Part shown: positions 32,360-44,086 of the stretch, piece by piece
How positions within the stretch are numbered: the stretch's first letter is position 1
How the letters are laid out: each line of letters begins with the position of its first letter
Assembly: GCA_964036665.1 (NCBI GenBank)
Contig: OZ038527.1
Span: forward strand, 24,389,901-24,453,900
DNA from: Gordius sp. MW1
Taxonomy: Eukaryota > Nematomorpha > Gordioida > Gordea > Gordiidae
Length of the DNA stretch: 64,000 nucleotides
Direction: 5' to 3'
The notes under the pieces: generated by a model
Database searches by the model: none
Seen by the model: the letters and a program-made list of their open reading frames with translations, nothing else
Told to the model about the DNA's origin: nothing
Made by a program: the position numbers and the translations under genes

Positions 32360-33130
32360 GTGCTTAGCGATTCCTTTAAGGACAAGGTAGTCGAAGTCAA
32401 ACGATGCTCGGATAGATTGATGTGCATAAAGCTGGCGGATCAAGGCGGCCTTGTCAATGTTATTTGTGCGTATTCGCCCCAGGTTGGATGTTCCGAAAAT
32501 GAAAAGGACGAATTCTATGAAAAGCTCGAAAAAGAAATACGCTACGTGAAGCCTGACGAGAATCTCATCATCGGAGCAGACTTTAATGGGCACGTTGGGA
32601 AAGAAAGGGGCGTATACGAACGAAATCACGGCGGGCATGGCTATGGGTTGAAGAATAAAGAGGGAGAGAAGTTACTACAGATGGCGCAAGCTTACGATAT
32701 GGCCATTGTGAATACCTTCTTTCAGAAGCGTACCGAACATTTAGCGACGTACAGCAGTGGGGATCACCTTACACAGGTCGACTACATCCTAGTGAAGCGC
32801 AAAAATTTGTGGCAAGTTAAAGATTGCAAGGTTATACCGGGGGAAGAAATCGCCAAGCAACATCGGCCAGTTGTCCTCGATATAGCAAGAAAGATTTTTC
32901 CCGAAAGGAGAAAAGTCTACACACCAAGGACAAAGTACGAAAAGCTTAAGGATGATCGCGCAAATGAAATGTTTCACGCTCGAGCAACTCCGCTCTTGAA
33001 GGTTGCAGGCTTGGGGGGCGACATTAACAAAAGGTGGGACACCGTTGCAAATGTTCTAAAGGAAACGGCCTTTCAAATCTTGGGACGAACTAAGGGCGGC
33101 AGAGCTCACAAGCGTGAACTATGGTGGTAA
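32360..33130 (+). CDS. LINE apurinic-like endonuclease domain (partial)
   Basis: The frame contains NVICAYSPQVGCSENEKDEF, IIGADFNGHVGKERG, NTFFQKRTEHLATY, the DxxL strand TQVDYILVKR and AKQHRPVVLDI: the D-N, D and H residues of an APE-type endonuclease that nicks target DNA for target-primed reverse transcription. The first conserved Asn/Glu motifs lie upstream of the truncation and are missing. It ends in a TAA after ELWW, directly before the linker of the reverse transcriptase. Confidence 0.8.
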   Translation: MLSDSFKDKVVEVKRCSDRLMCIKLADQGGLVNVICAYSPQVGCSENEKDEFYEKLEKEIRYVKPDENLIIGADFNGHVGKERGVYERNHGGHGYGLKNKEGEKLLQMAQAYDMAIVNTFFQKRTEHLATYSSGDHLTQVDYILVKRKNLWQVKDCKVIPGEEIAKQHRPVVLDIARKIFPERRKVYTPRTKYEKLKDDRANEMFHARATPLLKVAGLGGDINKRWDTVANVLKETAFQILGRTKGGRAHKRELWW

Positions 33131-34999
33131 AATGACTCGGTCAAAGAGGCTATAGAAGAAAAGAAGGCGTTGTACCTACGATGGTACAAAACGAAGAAAG
33201 GAGAAGACTACGTGGCATATCGTGAAGCGAAACGCAAAGCTAAGATAGCGGTTGCGATAGTGAGGAACGAGGCTTACACCGATATGGCAAACAAGCTCGA
33301 TACCAAGGGCGGCGATATAGTCATGTATAAACTCGCAAAGATCAGGGAGAAAAAAAGTCGAGATGTCGGGACACTGAAAGTCATTAAAAGCGAAGAGGGA
33401 CGAACGTTGTGCAAACCGAAGGAAGTCATCAAAAGATGGAAAGATTATTTCCAAAATATGATGAACAAAACAAATGATAGAAGACCGCTAGAGAGGGTGG
33501 AACCGAACTCGAACTTGGTTTTACCATTGCAGGCTTATGAAGTAGGAGCGCAACTAACGAAGATGCGGAAAGGGAAAGCGCTAGGTCCCGATGATTTACC
33601 TATCGAAGCTTGGCTTGGGTGCAAAGGAGAAGGAATCGACATAATGACAGGCCTATTTTAACGCTATGCTGTATGAGAGTCGTATCCCTGACCAATGGAG
33701 GGAAAGTACGATCATACCCATATACAAAGGCAAAGGAGACGCGCAGGAATGTGGCAACTTTAGAGGTATCAAGTTGACCTGCCACTTACTAAACTACTAG
33801 AAAGGGTGCTAGCGAAAAGGCTCAATGACGAAGTTTGTCTCTCGCCCAATCAGTTTGGATTCGTGGCCGGTAAATCAACGATGGATCCAATCTTTGCGTT
33901 GAAGCAGACGATGGAAAAATATGGCGACATAAGAAAGAACTTACACATGGTCTTCATCGATTTAGAAAAGGCCTACGATACGGTTCCGAGAGACTTAATA
34001 TGGTGGTCCCTTAGAGCCAGAAATATACCCGAAGGATATGTTCGACTTATCAAGGAAATGTATAATGGCGCGGTTGCATCTGTTAGGACTACCGTAGGAG
34101 AAACGAAACCCTTCCAAATAATGATTGGACTACATCAAGGGTCAGCGTTAAGCCCATTCTTGTTTAATCTAATTATGGATACAATAACAAAGGACTTGCA
34201 CAAGCCAGCCCCTTGGACTATGCTATATGCCGATGATATTGTCCTATGCGATGAAACAAGAGAAGGGGTTTTTCATCAGGCAAAAAAATGGTGAGAACGT
34301 TTTTCGGAATTCGGTCTAAAGGTCAGCGAGAAGAAAACGGTTTACATGCAAATGATAAGCGGTAGTCCGCAAATGCACAAAAATGACGGTCCAATGTACA
34401 CGGAGGTTGATAAGTTCACATATCTTGGCTCGCTATTACATCAAGAGGGAGGATGTACCGCCGAAGTTCATTCTCGGATGAAGAAAGCATGGCTCAAGTG
34501 GCGCAGCATCTCCGGTGTCATGTGTGACAAAAAGATACCAATTTGGTTGAAAAGCAAGGCGTACAAAACCATCGTGCGACCGGTCTTGCTTTTCGGGAGC
34601 GAAACATGGGCTGTAACCACCGCGGAGGAGAAACTCTTGCAAGCCACGGAAATGAGAATGGTGCGATGGAGCTTAGGCTACACCAAGCTGGATCGCATGA
34701 CGAACGAATCCTTGATGACAAAGATGGGTATACAAGCGACGAAGGACTTCTTAAGAGAGAATCGACTGCGGTGGTACGGCCATGTATTACGAAGAGACGA
34801 GGACGATGTCACACGGCGAACGCTGGAGATGGACGTGCCTGGAAGAAGAGGAAGGGGCAGACCACGTGCCACCTGGAAACGACTGGTCGAAAAGGATATG
34901 GACGTCAAACAGATGGAAATTGGCATGGCATGTACGCGACTCAGATGGAAGAGGCTGCTAAAAACTTACTCCACGTCTGTGGGATTTTCAACACGATAA
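33131..34999 (+). pseudogene. LINE reverse transcriptase and C-terminal region, three breaks
   Basis: 33170-33661 holds the thumb-proximal linker and fingers (KRWKDYFQNMM, MRKGKALGPDDLPIEAW). 33806-34294 is the palm: NQFGFVAGKSTMDPIF, motif A FIDLEKAYDTVPRDLIWW, motif B GLHQGSALSPFLFNL and motif C MLYADDIVLC with the catalytic YADD. 34346-34999 is the C-terminal region: FTYLGSLLHQEGG, FGSETWAVTTAEEKLL, ENRLRWYGHVLRRD and GRRGRGRPRATWKRL. The catalytic residues are intact, but stops and frame changes separate the pieces. Confidence 0.85.
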
Positions 35000-35087
35000 A
35001 GAAGATAGCCGTTAAATTTAATAGTTCATATTAAATTTTTAGTGGTGTAAAGGGGGTTTGTGCAAATAAATCTATAACATCATCAGG

Positions 35088-35181
35088 CAAAGGCGTAGAC
35101 AGGTTTTGGATTAGGGGGGGGGCAAAACATAATTTTTTTAATTTTAAGGGACCCCTGCCCCTCCCCCTGGCTACACCCATG
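35088..35181. mobile_element. 94-bp hAT MITE with perfect 8-bp TSD
   Basis: Target duplication tcatcagg at 35080-35087 and 35182-35189. Ends caaaggcgtagacagg and ctggctacacccatg, with a central G-tract and C-tract. It belongs to the GGCGTAG(C/A)CAGG group seen repeatedly in this window. Confidence 0.8.
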
Positions 35182-36094
35182 TCATCAGGGACAATAACTT
35201 AGTTCTTTTATATTTTAGGTTATAATTTCGCTTTTTGATGATCTAACCTAAAAAAGACTTAAAAATGTTGTCATTGTTTTCCTGATATAAATGCTGTTTG
35301 AAAATGCTGCCAATATCGAATATATATAATTAAAATTTGTTATATATACGGCCAAGATTTTTTAAGGTTGTGGCGATGCAAGATTTTTATAAAAATTAAT
35401 TGTATAGTTTTTTAATATTTTTGAAAATATCAAAGTTTTCCTGTCAATATCCCGGTTCCACTTTGTGCTCTTAAAATTCATTTGTAAATAAACCTACTAT
35501 ATTTTTGTGAAATTTTTTATAATGTCTTGATATAATCGTTTCAACTACATTACTTACTTTGTTTATTTGTGAATGATTTTATTTTATTTTATGCCTAACA
35601 TATGAGGGATCAGAGACGTGGACTTAATTGGAAAAGCTTTAAGTGAGTTTGATGTTAAAAGAAAAATACACAAATGTAGCGAAATGAACGATTATGGGGG
35701 AAAATATTTTCAAATGTGTTTGACCCCTTTCTAATTGTGTGAAATCAAAGTTCAGCCCCCCCCCCCCCTAGGCAAACAGGCTACTACGCCACTGGTAATT
35801 ACTTTAATTAATTAACTCCAGTTTAAACTTAATAAGACAAATTTAATTTAGAGCTATAATGAGTTATGTTATTACCTTAATTAATTAACACCAGTTTAAC
35901 CTTAATAAGACAAAGATAGGCGTGGCCAGGTTTTGGATTAGGGGGAAGGGGGCAAAACGTTTATAAATTAATAATTTAAATTAAAGGGGAAGGGGCAAAA
36001 CAAAATTTTTTTAAATTTTTTAGGGTTTTTGCATTGAATTTTTTTTTGTCATTTAAGGGGGGGGGGGCAGCCCCATCTGCCTACGTCCATGCAT
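35182..36094. repeat. MITE remnants and 70-bp tandem duplication; no gene
   Basis: 35808-35860 and 35875-35925 are tandem near-copies (ttaattaattaac-ccagttta, cttaataagacaaa). 35760-35800 (C-tract then ctacgccactgg) and 35925-36093 (taggcgtggccagg to ctacgtccatg) look like ends of further GGCGTAG MITEs. No open reading frame. Confidence 0.5.
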
Positions 36095-36404
36095 AGCTCC
36101 TATATAATATTATAAACATTATTCTCAAAACTTCGAAGTTCTCCTCCAACAATAAAGTTTTTTTATATTTTTTATTGTTTTAAACAATTTTACTATTTAA
36201 TTTTCTTATTTAAACGGTATATAAACAATTAATATAATAGAATAACTTCTCAATATAAAGTCAGGCATAGTCTATTACAAATTTTTTAGGCCCGAAAGTG
36301 TTTTGCTTTTTGCCAGTCCCGACTCCGTTGATTTGCCTATTACCCGAAACGGGCGGTGTAAGGGTTTAAAAGTCCACGAGATGAAAATGCGCATTAACAT
36401 ATCA
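36095..36404 (-). repeat. Repeat C, empty copy
   Basis: The complement of 6101-6350, 6968-7008 and 9764-9780 runs through here without the solo LTR or the Helitron, so it documents both insertions. Confidence 0.7.
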
Positions 36405-36696
36405 ATCACGTGTAGAGACCTGCAAAATCAATTTTTTTAAGGTCCGGCCCGGGCCCGGAATTTAAATGGGGAAATAGGCCCGGCCCGGGTTCGAATTTTA
36501 GCATCTTTAAAAATAAGGCCCGGGCCCGGCCCGGAATTTTAATAATCGTTAAAAATTAAATCAAACGCAATTTTGGTAAAATTGTTTATTAAAAAATAAA
36601 ATGCACATAATAAAATTATAAATCGATAATGGAATTATTTTGATGTAAAAAAATACAAGCATCAAAAATCTCCGAGTCGACATGATTGTGGCATAA

Positions 36697-36948
36697 CTAT
36701 TTAAACAAATTCAAACGTCTATTTAAAACATCGATTTTTCCTAAATTTGTTCTCCGCTCTTCAAAAAGGCGGCCCGCAGACGAAAAACACCTCTCACTCG
36801 AGGCAGATGAAGCAGGTGTTGAAAAAATCTTACAAGCAAGGCAGCTAAGCGCTGGAAATTGGCCACTGTAATCTTTCCACCAATCCAATAATTCTATATA
36901 TTTCTCATTGTTCTTTAATCGTTGTATTTTTTTAATGTATGCATTCAA
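36697..36948 (-). pseudogene. hAT transposase C-terminal dimerisation domain
   Basis: Minus frame: LLDWWKDYSGQFPALSCLAC, then STPASSASSERCFSSAGRLF and ERRTNLGKIDVL, ending at a stop. It is the classic hATC fold with the S-S-SERxFS core. Together with the piece at 37010-37291 it shows that the element once encoded a full transposase. Confidence 0.8.
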
Positions 36949-37009
36949 CGTTTTTCCAATTTATAATAATACAAACCAACTAGATGCAAAGTTGGTTTTA
37001 GATCTGCCT

Positions 37010-37291
37010 CTAGATTGTCACTGGTAATTTTGAAAACTTCAAAAAGGTTACAAGCTCCTCCACAGTATATTTATTGATGTCACTAAATTTCACAAGAAGT
37101 GTCGACCCTTCAAGAAGACTTTTCAATTCACTGTAAACATTCAGGAATGTTTCAAGCATTCGAAGACGGCTATTCCATCTTGTTTTCACACACAAATCTA
37201 GGCCTTGAGGCAGTTTATTTACCAACCTAATAAATATAAATTCTAAGTTTTTTACCCTGTCCGTTTCATATCTACAATAAGACTTTGGCAC
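37010..37291 (-). pseudogene. hAT transposase middle segment
   Basis: DLCVKTRWNSRLRMLETFLN is the conserved TRWNS motif, followed by a helical stretch (LLEGSTLLVKFSDINKYTVE). Upstream segments including the catalytic DxD region are missing. Confidence 0.7.
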
Positions 37292-37568
37292 TGAGTTACA
37301 CTTTCATAGATAATAGGATGATTTTGCTCTAGGCAGATGCAATAACTTGTAATTAATTAATTTTTCGAAATATATTTTTATAAACAGAATCAAAGACTAC
37401 TTAGGCTACTACCTCTAAATTATTCCGGGCCGGGCCTATTATTTATGAATTAGGCCCGGCCCGGCCCGGAATTTCGGGCCTCAAAATTTAAGGCCGGCCC
37501 GAGCCCGTCCGGGCCCAGGTTTTTCCGGGCTGGGCCTCGGGCAGCTCGTACAGGTCTCTAATCACGTG

Positions 37569-38230
37569 TAACCGACAGAAATATTGTGCTATCTTGACAC
37601 TTGTCAATTATGTTTATATGAGATGCATGATATTAGAATGTAAATAAAAATATTAAATTATATCTAATATAATGGGCTTAGCCAAGAGGGGGGGCAGGGA
37701 GGGGCGGCTTCCCCCTTTTAAATAAAACTTGAAATTTATTAAAATTATGCCTAAATATCCAAAAGTGAACATCTTGCCCCTCCCTAAATCATTGTTGCCC
37801 CCCTCTAGTTCCAATGCTAGCTACGCTCATGTCCGATATTAATATTGAATTTTAAATAATATAGATAAATTTTTTATTAATAAATTAATTAGTCTTCATG
37901 GGCGTAGCAAGGGGAAGGCAGGGGGGCGGCCGCTCTTACCTTTAAATGACGGAAAAAAACATTTTTAATGCAAAAACCCTTTAAAATAAAAAAAAAATGT
38001 TTTGCCCCACTTATTATAGCTCTAATATTAATTTAAATTTGTCTTATTATGTCTAAATCTATAACTTATCAATTATTTTTATGAAAGGAATTACATATTT
38101 TGTGAAGGTGAGATAAATAAATAAAAAAAGTAAGTATCGTAAATATTGGGAAAACATTCTATTATGGCTAATGAATTATATTTACAGATAGTTATGCCGA
38201 TTTCTGTCGTATAAAAAACGATGCGCGATT
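37569..38230. repeat. GGCGTAG-type MITE remnants; no gene
   Basis: 37670-37832 (gggcttagccaag to tagctacgctcatg) and 37897-38030 (gggcgtagcaagg with G-tracts) resemble the other GGCGTAG MITEs. No coding potential. Confidence 0.45.
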
Positions 38231-38239
38231 ATTATGGGA

Positions 38240-39965
38240 TAGCAATGAAATTTGTTTCCCTATTTTTTTAAAAAGTTGTAGGGCTAGGGGGCCAAAGGTT
38301 GTTAGGGTAGTTTGGGATAAAATATTATAGTAGTATTGTTAATAACTGAGTATTTTGAAATTTTCAGAGCCTCGGCTGAGGACAAAGAATCTTTGTTATG
38401 ATTAGATGGGGCAAATACGTCAGTACATGTATAGTCCCATGATAAACTGAGTACTTTTTCCCAAGCGCCTAAAGTTTGGCCATCAGGTCGTTTGTTGTCA
38501 TCACAGAGGCCTGTGGGTTCGAGAATTGAGGGGAAACCAGCTTTGGTGAAATAGTTATGTATAAGTTTGTTAACCGCGGTATATCGAAAGTACCGGGCTT
38601 TGTTGCGATTACAGTGAAGGCCATGATGGCCATTCAATTTTACGGAATTATTGCAAGGTGAACAAGTCTGTTCAGCAACTATATTGCATCCTAATCTTAG
38701 GCCAACTGCGAAGCGGAAGGTGTTGGATAAGAGAAGACCAAGGTTACGGCTTAGGAAAGCTACGAGCCATTTGTGACCTGAGCGTGAAGCTAAGCTCCTA
38801 AGCGCTGGAAGTTCCTCTGCCGAAGCGCCATTTAAGAGACTTTAAGAGGCACTCGAACAGGGGGCCAATCCAACACTTTTGGGAGTTTACTTCAGGGAAT
38901 TTAGTAGGGACGTTAAAGAATTCTTTCCATTGTTGGAAGGCGACGTCGAGTAAGTTGTCATGTTGCGGGGTTAATGTTGAAATGAAGCTTTCATTTGAGA
39001 TGCGGCTTGTTATAAATGCGGAAAGAGATACGGTGGCTATTGAGCCTAAGCCTAGCCCCCCCCCCCCCCCAGTTTTGTTGAAAGGCAAGCTTCTTGCCAG
39101 TGTTTAGAGCCTAGGGTTAGATTGGTTATTTCTTCGGTTAAAGACTTAAGTTCTGCATCAAACTTGGACAAGGCCTCGTGATGTGAGAACACTGCAGAGG
39201 ACCGGAAGCTGTGCATTAATTTAGGAATTGAGTAGCAGTTTTTTACTTGAAATGCTTTTGTCTGCTAGTCTGCGACTGGTTTCTTCTAAAAATTTTAATA
39301 TGGAAATAGAGCCTCCAATTGGGGATCCGAGTAGGGTCAAAAAGGAAGGATCTATTAATGTGTAAGATAATTGGTCTTGATTGCCAATAAAAGGTGTATT
39401 AAGGGGAAAATTCCGGGTTTTAGATTGATTTAGAGTTAGTCCGATCTTTGTTGATTCGATTTCCGGATATCTCAAAGCGGCAAAAACATCATCGGGGGCG
39501 CCTTGGATGGTACTATCGTCAAGGTACCAAATGTTTAAAGTCACAGAAGCGGCCCTCAAGGGTCGCCTTGTTGAATACCGTCACTAGAATTGATGGTATG
39601 TTTGTGAAATTGTAATATGAAAACTGGAGAATAGCATGCATTAAGAAATGCGGAGTATTCAGGGAAATGTTTGTATGTTTCATTAAGGAAGTGGGAACTA
39701 TAAATGGAGTTAAAAGCATATGTGAAATCAATTTTAGCGATCACTGGGGGGGTTTGGGTGGTAAGAGAAATTTTTACCGCGTGTGAAGCAATTTCGCATC
39801 CTCCATTTACACCAAATCCGAGTTAAGTAGGTGCCAGGATTTCCACAGCTATGCGTTTTATGATCAGTTTGGAACAGAGTCTGCGTAGAACAGACCCCAT
39901 TGCTATAGATAATTGCTGAGAGTGAGGCTGATCTCTCTACAAAGATACTAAAATAGAAAAACGGA
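38240..39965 (-). pseudogene. Retroelement with YLDD reverse transcriptase and nuclease-like C-terminus (family Q, copy 1)
   Basis: Minus-strand order: NGGCEIASHAV-type fingers (about 39780); motif A KIDFTYAFNSIYSSHF (39700-39745); motif B GIQQGDP (39560-39590); motif C WYLDDSTIQGAP (39500-39530); thumb to 39221; then 39088-38798 with SKLLDVAFQQWKEF-like text; a zinc-ribbon HHGLHCNRNKARY (38590-38640); and EPTGLCDDNKRPDGQTLGAW, LSWDYTCTDVFAPS (38400-38530). The RPDG...WDxTCxD spacing suggests a PD-(D/E)XK-like nuclease; this is inference. Several frameshifts, and an 11-base C-tract near 39065. Confidence 0.7.
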
Positions 39966-39967
39966 AT

Positions 39968-40900
39968 GGAGTAAAAGGGCTTAAAAGTTAACATGGGAAA
40001 AACAAAGGTGATGTTTGGCGGGAAAAGTGTGAAGAGCGCCGAGGCAACTTGCGCCTGGCCCTGTAGCGTATGTTACAAAGAAGTGGCTAGCAACTCTATA
40101 CAATGCACAAAATGACTAGGATGGGTCCACAAAAAATGTAGCGGTGTGAAAGGAAGTCTCTTATTGGCAAGTCGTACGTTTAGCTGCAAGCCTTGCGTGA
40201 CAGGACCTCTACCGGATAATGCCATTACCGACTTTAACATCGGTAATGGGGAGACGCTAGGAAAAGTTAACACCTTTACCTATCTCGGTGACTCTTTAAG
40301 TGCAGATGGGAATGTTAACTCGGCAGTTACAGCAAGGATACGACAAGCCTGGAAGAAGTTTAGAGAGATGATTCCTCCTTTGACCGGAAAAGGTGTTTCA
40401 CTCACTTTAAAGGGTAAAGTCTACGCGCCATGTATTAGAAGTTGTCTTGTATATGGAAGTGAAATGTGGCCATTAATGTCGATACATAAAGTCAAATTGG
40501 AAAGCACAGAAATGCGTATGATAAGATGGATGTCAAACGTGTCGCTACGGGAACGAATAACAAGCAATAAACTCAGAGAAAGAATCGGGATCGAGCCAAT
40601 CAACAAAGTATTCCGGAAAAACAGGCTAAGATGGTGTGGACCTGTGGAGCGGAAGAATGACGACGACTGGGTAAAGAGATGTATTTCCTTGGAGGTATCT
40701 GGAAAGAAAGCGCGCGGGAGGCCGAAATCAACATGGGCGTCTGTTCTCGCTAACGACATGGAAAAAATGGGCCTGACAAAACACGATTCTCATGATCGGA
40801 CAAAATAGAGGAAATGGATTAGGGGAAAACAGGCCAACCCAGGAGATCCTGGAAAACGGCCTTAAAACGACGAAGAAGAAGAAGAAGAAGAAGAAAGTTG
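39968..40900 (+). pseudogene. LINE 3' fragment with PHD-like finger and GAA tail
   Basis: Starts KGLKVNMGKTKVMFGG (end of the RT thumb), then a PHD-like finger (CSVCYKEVASNSIQC, WVHKKCSGVKGS, FSCKPC) with one in-frame stop at about 40118. The conserved C-terminal region follows: FTYLGDSLSADGNVN, YGSEMWPLMSIHKVKLES, FRKNRLRWCGPVERK and GKKARGRPKSTW. It ends in a (GAA)n run at 40868-40897, typical of a LINE tail. A different family from the LINE at 32.3 kb, though distantly similar. 5'-truncated next to family Q copy 1. Confidence 0.8.
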
Positions 40901-40947
40901 GGCTAGTTATGAATTTTTTATCACTTTTATATAAAGAGGACCATTTT

Positions 40948-41624
40948 TCAATCATATATGGCCATATATTTAAATTGTGACAAAGGTACTCGCTCCCTGA
41001 GATTATACTCATCTCTAATTACCCTGTTTGTTGATTCTAGGGCATTATTGGTAGAAGGTGTATAATGTTGGTACCCTTCATACCATGTGTTGTTATTTAT
41101 CAACCATTCTATTTCAAAATATTTAGTAAACTGTGATGCACGATTGGTCCATTTTGCCAAAAATAGTTTTGAAGCCTTTTTAAAAATACTACAGCTTTGA
41201 CACAACAGCAACTTGTCTATATCAGCAATAATTTTATCTTGATCCTTTTTATCTGCTTAACCTGTATTTAAAATTAATTTACACAGACAAATTCCTAGAA
41301 TGTGAAAGTGCCTGTCTAAATCTGTTGTTCCAATAATTAAAAGTGGAAAGCCTTGCCATGTAAACTTGTATGTTGCATCAGCATGCAACAATTTTAATAG
41401 TTGTGAATTTAAGAGCAGCCTACATCAATTTTATTTAATATGACACAATATATATTACCTTTTTGTTGATATAAAAAACTTAAATGTACTGATCTCATAG
41501 GATCTTCTAGGTAATTCCTTAACTGATTTATAGATGGCACTTGCTCTGATTTTTGAAGATTCTTGAATATAGATTTTGGTTTAAGGCCCATTGAAAGCAT
41601 TTTTTTAATTTCGCTTCTGAACAA
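40948..41624 (-). pseudogene. MULE (Mutator-like) transposase fragment
   Basis: Minus-strand order: SEIKKMLSMGLKPKSIFKNL (helical N-terminal part, 41540-41620); LLHADATYKFTWQGFPLL and GTTDLDRHFHILGICLC (41290-41400), the catalytic strand carrying the DAT/D residues of MULE transposases; and then STNNALESTNRVIRDE and LRERVPLSQF (40960-41060), the conserved C-terminal motif. Upstream (to 41806) is a short His/Cys-containing stretch, perhaps a FLYWCH-type finger. An in-frame TAA at about 41258 and other breaks. Confidence 0.8.
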
Positions 41625-41883
41625 TAGATATAATTTTCAAACAATGAATTGTGGCGGAAAATGTAAAACAATAGATAGAAAATATTTGCTGTGTAGCTTA
41701 TAAATTTTAACAAGTGCAGATATATATAAGTAATGTAATCCAAGCAACATTTTGAGGTCTTGAGGCGTGGTGGCTTGAATTTGTGACCTGCGTCAATACA
41801 TCTCAATACCTTGTAGGTTTAAATCTCCCACCGATGTGTTTTATTTAAAATTTAAAACCACTTTGCATAAAAAAACTTGGCAA

Positions 41884-42970
41884 GTGTAATTAATCTCTGA
41901 GCAAATGTTGGAGGACCCAGAGCTAGCATACTCCATTGCCCTCAGACTAGGAATTCCCTATTCAACGTCCTCAACCTTATTCATAGTCAAGCGAAACGGG
42001 AACGCCAGGGTAATCACGGATTTGTCCGAAGCTTCCCGAAACTCGTGTACCTCCCAGTGAAGCTGGCTACAATCCCGTTAACGGCCAGGCAGCTAGCTAA
42101 AGCAAACTATGCCGCCAAAATAGACCTGAAGGCAGCGTTCTTCAGTATACCCCTGCACAAAAACTCAAAAAAGTTTTGCGGCTTCAAATGGAGGAATAAG
42201 CTCTACCATTACAACGTATTGCCTATGGGAGCCTCCTTCTCTCCGTTTGTGTTATAAACCATCGTTGCCGACATGGTCAAAGCAGCAATTAAAATATTCG
42301 CAGAAGACGAAGATAGTGTGATGGAGGATCTCGGTAATCTCGTGGGGACTAACAATAAACACAAGCAAGGAGGACCCAGAGCTAGCATACTCCATTGTCC
42401 TCAGACTAGGAATTCCCTATTCAAAGGAATATTCCTGCCGCAACAGCTCCAGAACATAGACATTTATGCAAGGCACCCCCTACACTGCCTTTACAATAAA
42501 TTTAAATACATAAGGCACGAAAGGGTGAATAGCTTTATCCAAGCCGCTTTTAAAAAAGCCAATATCCAGTCCGTCTTAGAGCCGTCAGACCCCTCGTTGG
42601 AGGGAATGATGCGACCAGACGGCTCTACCCTCATCCCTTGGCAAAATGGTCTACCCCTTAAATGGGATTTCACCTGCATAGACATTTTCGCCCCCTCTAA
42701 CCAGAACTACAATGCTCTGACCCTCGCCGAACACCGCAAAACGGTAAAATACCAGGCCCTCCTACCCTCTAATATCTTTACCCCTTTCGTTGCCTCGTAT
42801 TCTGGGACTTGGTCCTGCCGCCATCAAGCTTTTTAAAGATATCAGCCGTCGCTGCCCGCCCTCTAAATATTCCACAAATTTTTAACTTAAACAAAAGATT
42901 GGTATCTTTATCGCCAAGTACAATTTTAAATCCCTGGCCGACAGCTGGCCTCTTTTATTAGATGACACAT
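41884..42970 (+). pseudogene. Chimeric retroelement relic: DIRS/Gypsy-like RT plus family-Q C-terminus
   Basis: The first part (41900-42260) reads PELAYSIALRLGIPYS, NARVITDLS, then KIDLKAAFFSIPLHKNSKKF and YHYNVLPMGASFSPFVL, an RT palm of the DIRS/Gypsy type with its own frame shift. From 42420 the frame is family Q: ARHPLHCLYNKFKYIRHERV, EGMMRPDGSTLIPWQNGLPL, KWDFTCIDIFAPSNQN, then GPAAIKLFKDISRRC and SLADSWP. A 55-bp block (ggaggacccagagctagcat...) occurs at both 41909 and 42370. It ends in an AT-rich 3' part with aataaa near 43050. Confidence 0.65.
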
Positions 42971-44086
42971 GCGACGTTAATTATAATTTTTTTTATACTC
43001 TTATATTTTTCGAATTTTAACACTTCGTTTTTATAATGTTTTTACGTTCAAATAAACAATATATACATTAAAAAGAAAATAATCTCTGAGCAAATTAATC
43101 TAACATTTAATAAAAAACTTAACATTTTATTCAAAACTTGGCAAATTGAATAAAAAACTTGAAAAATGGCAAAAAAAACTTTGCACTTTGAATAAAAAAC
43201 TATGCAAAATAATTTGTTGCCATTATTAATTGCTTATGTTTTAAACGTTTTAATTTTTGTATATCCTGTAGCATTCATTCCTTTTTCAAGCGCCAAATTT
43301 GATTTTAAAACATTTTATTCTATTCGCTATGGATTTTAGTTTACACAAATTAAGATTATAGCTTCATATATTCTTTTATAAGTAGGTTCAATTACTCAGT
43401 TAGAAATTAGAATGCACCAAAATATTTGTGTTTTATTTTATCATAAATTTTATCTGGTATATCTTATTAGGGCCAAATAATTTAATTAACATTTTTGTTC
43501 TAATCGAAAACTTAGGTGTATTAACCGATATAAACTAATTAGATCAATGTAAACTTCTAATTGAAAGTTGAATATTCTTATAAAATATTTTAACTTAATT
43601 ATGGTAATACTAATACTGGATTTTAACTTCCTGAATCAAATAAAATTGTTGAAAGTGGAATATTCTCCTATGATTTCTTAAAGTAATTTAATGGTAGTAC
43701 ATTGAATTTTTTAGGTATAATAACTGCAGAAATAATTGATGATTTATTATTTTTACATGATAATTTTTGATGTTTTTTTGTAAATATGTCAAAAAAGAAA
43801 ATAAAATTGTGAGAAATGTTGATGGGGTCGGTGTAACGTACCAAAATGACGAACGTTGTAATGTAGCGAACGTCAATTGCGAATTGCTATTCGTGTGAAA
43901 CACGAAATAATGAGTTTTTTCGTTATATCACGTGTTTTTTGCTAGCAGGGGATTGGGTGGGGATTCGAAAAAAGCTTGTTTATTTTGACGATCACGTTGT
44001 TATACCATAGCGTTTTTAAATTTGAACGTCAACTATCTCATATTTGAATTAGAGATAACTAATACATTAGAATTTCAGAAAGGTAA
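42971..44086. other. Intergenic, no gene
   Basis: AT-rich. A palindromic stretch (gacgaacgttgtaatgtagcgaacgtc) lies near 43847-43873. No coding sequence recognised. Confidence 0.4.

Larger units (their letters stand above)
32302..34999 (+). mobile_element. RTE-like LINE, 5'-truncated, nearly intact
   Basis: The endonuclease lacks its N-terminus; reverse transcriptase and the C-terminal region follow in order. Coding is GC-richer than the surroundings. Breaks: a TAA at 33128, a frame change near 33660, another near 33785 and a stop at 34292. No target duplication could be assigned because the 5' end is a truncation. A more decayed relative lies at 12880-14190. Confidence 0.85.
36413..37560 (-). 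mobile_element. hAT element with GGCCCGG-rich ends, 8-bp TSD
   Basis: Perfect target duplication atcacgtg at 36405-36412 and 37561-37568. Inverted ends tagagacctgca and (complement) tagagacctgta. About 100 bp inside each end is packed with ggcccgg/ccgggcc motifs, in sharp contrast to AT-rich flanks. The interior keeps two transposase pieces. At 1148 bp it is too short for a full hAT gene, so it is internally deleted. Confidence 0.9.

Noticed and set aside
43847..43873. Palindromic gacgaacgtt...aacgtc as a possible operator or TIR
   Set aside because: No partner repeat, TSD or adjacent gene found.
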